DNA of 64,000 bases from Pseudomonas azotoformans (GTDB taxonomy: Bacteria > Pseudomonadota > Gammaproteobacteria > Pseudomonadales > Pseudomonadaceae). A program made the position numbers and the translations under genes. This document shows, piece after piece, positions 62,975 through 64,000 of the stretch (positions are counted from its first letter, which is position 1; the number at the start of each line of letters is the position of its first letter). The notes under the pieces were generated by a model. It had not been told where the DNA came from and did not search any database. It worked only from the letters and a program-made list of their open reading frames with translations. Location of the stretch: NCBI RefSeq assembly GCF_900103345.1, contig NZ_LT629702.1:5254501-5318500 (forward strand). The letters are read 5' to 3'.

Positions 62975-64000
62975 GGCAACAGTTGCTCCCAGGCAGGTGC
63001 GCCAATGGCGGGTTTTGGCAGGTCGGGTAGAGGTTCGGTGGTGCTTGGGCGGATACCGTCACGTTCCAGGCTATTGATCACTCGATCGGCGAAGTCCGGC
63101 GCCAGCGCCAGCTTGGTCGGCCAGCCCACCAGCAGGCGGTCTTGCTCGGCGACAAAGGCATTGTCGGGGCGGGTCAGGCCCGATTGCAGGGGCTCGGCAC
63201 GGTCGACGCGCAGGGTGGCCCACTGGGTCTGGCTCATGTCGATCCACGGCAGCAATTGCGCCAGCTCTTTTTGCGCCGTGGCGATCTGTTCCTGCGGCGT
63301 GCGCGCCACACCATCGGCTTCGGCAATATCGCCGCCCATGTACCACACCCAGTTGCCATCGGCGGCCGGGTGAGTGGTGACGGTGATGCGTGGCTTGGTG
63401 CCGCCGCCCAGGCAGTGGGCATACAGCGGCTTGAGGCCGGGGCCCTTGGCGATGATCATGTGCAAGGGGCGTTTTTGCATGGCTGGCTGGCTGATACCCA
63501 GCGTGGTCAGCAGATCCGCCGTACCGGCGCCGGCACTCAACACGATGCGCTGGGCGCGGATCTCGCGACCGTCCACCCTCAAGCCCACCAGCGTGTCGCC
63601 CTCCAACAAAGGTTCTATGTGCTGGCCGGCGAGCAAACCATCGCCAGCCAGTTGGGCCAGTCGTTCGATCAGGCTCGGTACATCGATGACCAGCTCCGCC
63701 AGGCGATAGACCTTGCCCTTGAAGCGGCGGTCTTGCAGCGCCGGCGGCAAATCGTCGCCTTTGACTTGGTCGACACGGCCACGCACCGCCTTGCTGGCGA
63801 AGAAACTGGTGAGGTTGCCGGCAAGCGTGCCGGGGGACCACAGGTAATGCGCCTCAGACAACAGGCGCACGCCGCGCAGGTCCAGCTCGCCGTTACCCGC
63901 CAGTGCTTCGCGCCAGCGGCGCGGCATATCGGCAATGGCTTCAGAGGCGCCGGTGATCGCGCCATGCAGGGCGTATTTCGCACCGCCGTGAATGATCCCC
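62971..64000 (-). CDS. FAD-dependent oxidoreductase, DAO/glycerol-3-phosphate dehydrogenase type, 5' end outside the window
   Basis: The frame is open to the window edge; 343 residues are visible and the N-terminal FAD-binding GxGxxG lies outside. The visible start GIIHGGAKYALHGAITGASE is typical of the DAO superfamily, as are VLSAGAGTADLL and AHCLGGGTKPRITVTTHPA. The reaction is unknown. Coupled to the aldo/keto reductase. Confidence 0.85.
   Translation of the reverse strand, partial: GIIHGGAKYALHGAITGASEAIADMPRRWREALAGNGELDLRGVRLLSEAHYLWSPGTLAGNLTSFFASKAVRGRVDQVKGDDLPPALQDRRFKGKVYRLAELVIDVPSLIERLAQLAGDGLLAGQHIEPLLEGDTLVGLRVDGREIRAQRIVLSAGAGTADLLTTLGISQPAMQKRPLHMIIAKGPGLKPLYAHCLGGGTKPRITVTTHPAADGNWVWYMGGDIAEADGVARTPQEQIATAQKELAQLLPWIDMSQTQWATLRVDRAEPLQSGLTRPDNAFVAEQDRLLVGWPTKLALAPDFADRVINSLERDGIRPSTTEPLPDLPKPAIGAPAWEQLLP

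Overview
The window is a chromosomal segment of a Pseudomonas, most likely of the P. fluorescens group. The evidence is high-GC coding throughout, the gene order aceF-aceE / glnE / waaF-waaC-waaG-waaP with flanking msrA and a GGDEF/EAL gene, a 1317-residue PutA, and three families of paired REP repeats of the type described in P. fluorescens. No rRNA, tRNA, CRISPR array, IS element or prophage was found. The assignment rests on recognised families and synteny, not on a database search.

Layout. 1-540: 3' end of a HigB-type toxin gene and its HigA antitoxin. 580-7225 (minus strand): nhaP2, mscK and selO, an ion/osmotic-stress group. 7300-9350: an intergenic repeat and a methyl-accepting chemotaxis protein with a possible FliA promoter. 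9346-9866: a small ZapB-like/ZapA-like pair. 9863-11665: a long-form acyl-CoA dehydrogenase. 11870-17768: divergent putA and putP with a 460-bp control region carrying five PutA-operator-like hexamers. 17974-20657: an orphan type VI vgrG with a DUF4123 adaptor and no effector gene. 20643-23714: metY, rlmJ and msrA. 23788-26481: a PAS-GAF-PAS-GGDEF-EAL protein with a degenerate GGDEF motif. 26886-31183: aceEF, with two copies of a palindrome upstream that fit the KDPG-responsive HexR/RccR type. 31567-34506: glnE.

34561-61050 is a large lipopolysaccharide region. Heptosyltransferases (waaF, waaC), a glucosyltransferase (waaG) and four consecutive core-kinase-like genes form one overlapping operon. 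Three genes then interrupt the order known from P. aeruginosa: a DUF3800 gene, a TonB-dependent receptor and a small lipoprotein. The core genes resume with a carbamoyltransferase, wapH, a Mig-14-like protein, a PIG-L deacetylase (dnpA), ssg, two further glycosyltransferases, a Ttg8-like kinase, the O-antigen ligase waaL and the flippase msbA. Between msbA and hldE lies an overlapping sulfotransferase-cysC pair, which together could make PAPS and sulfate a surface glycan. An NAD-dependent epimerase follows hldE.

61161-64000 (minus strand) holds an uncharacterised protein with a Nudix-like stretch, an aldo/keto reductase and the 3' part of an FAD-dependent oxidoreductase.

The observations I rate highest are the sulfotransferase-CysC module in the LPS region, the paired regulatory palindromes upstream of aceE, the PutA operator cluster, the effector-less vgrG-DUF4123 unit with a cysteine-rich VgrG tail, and the ZapA/ZapB-like pair that lacks its usual 6S RNA neighbourhood.
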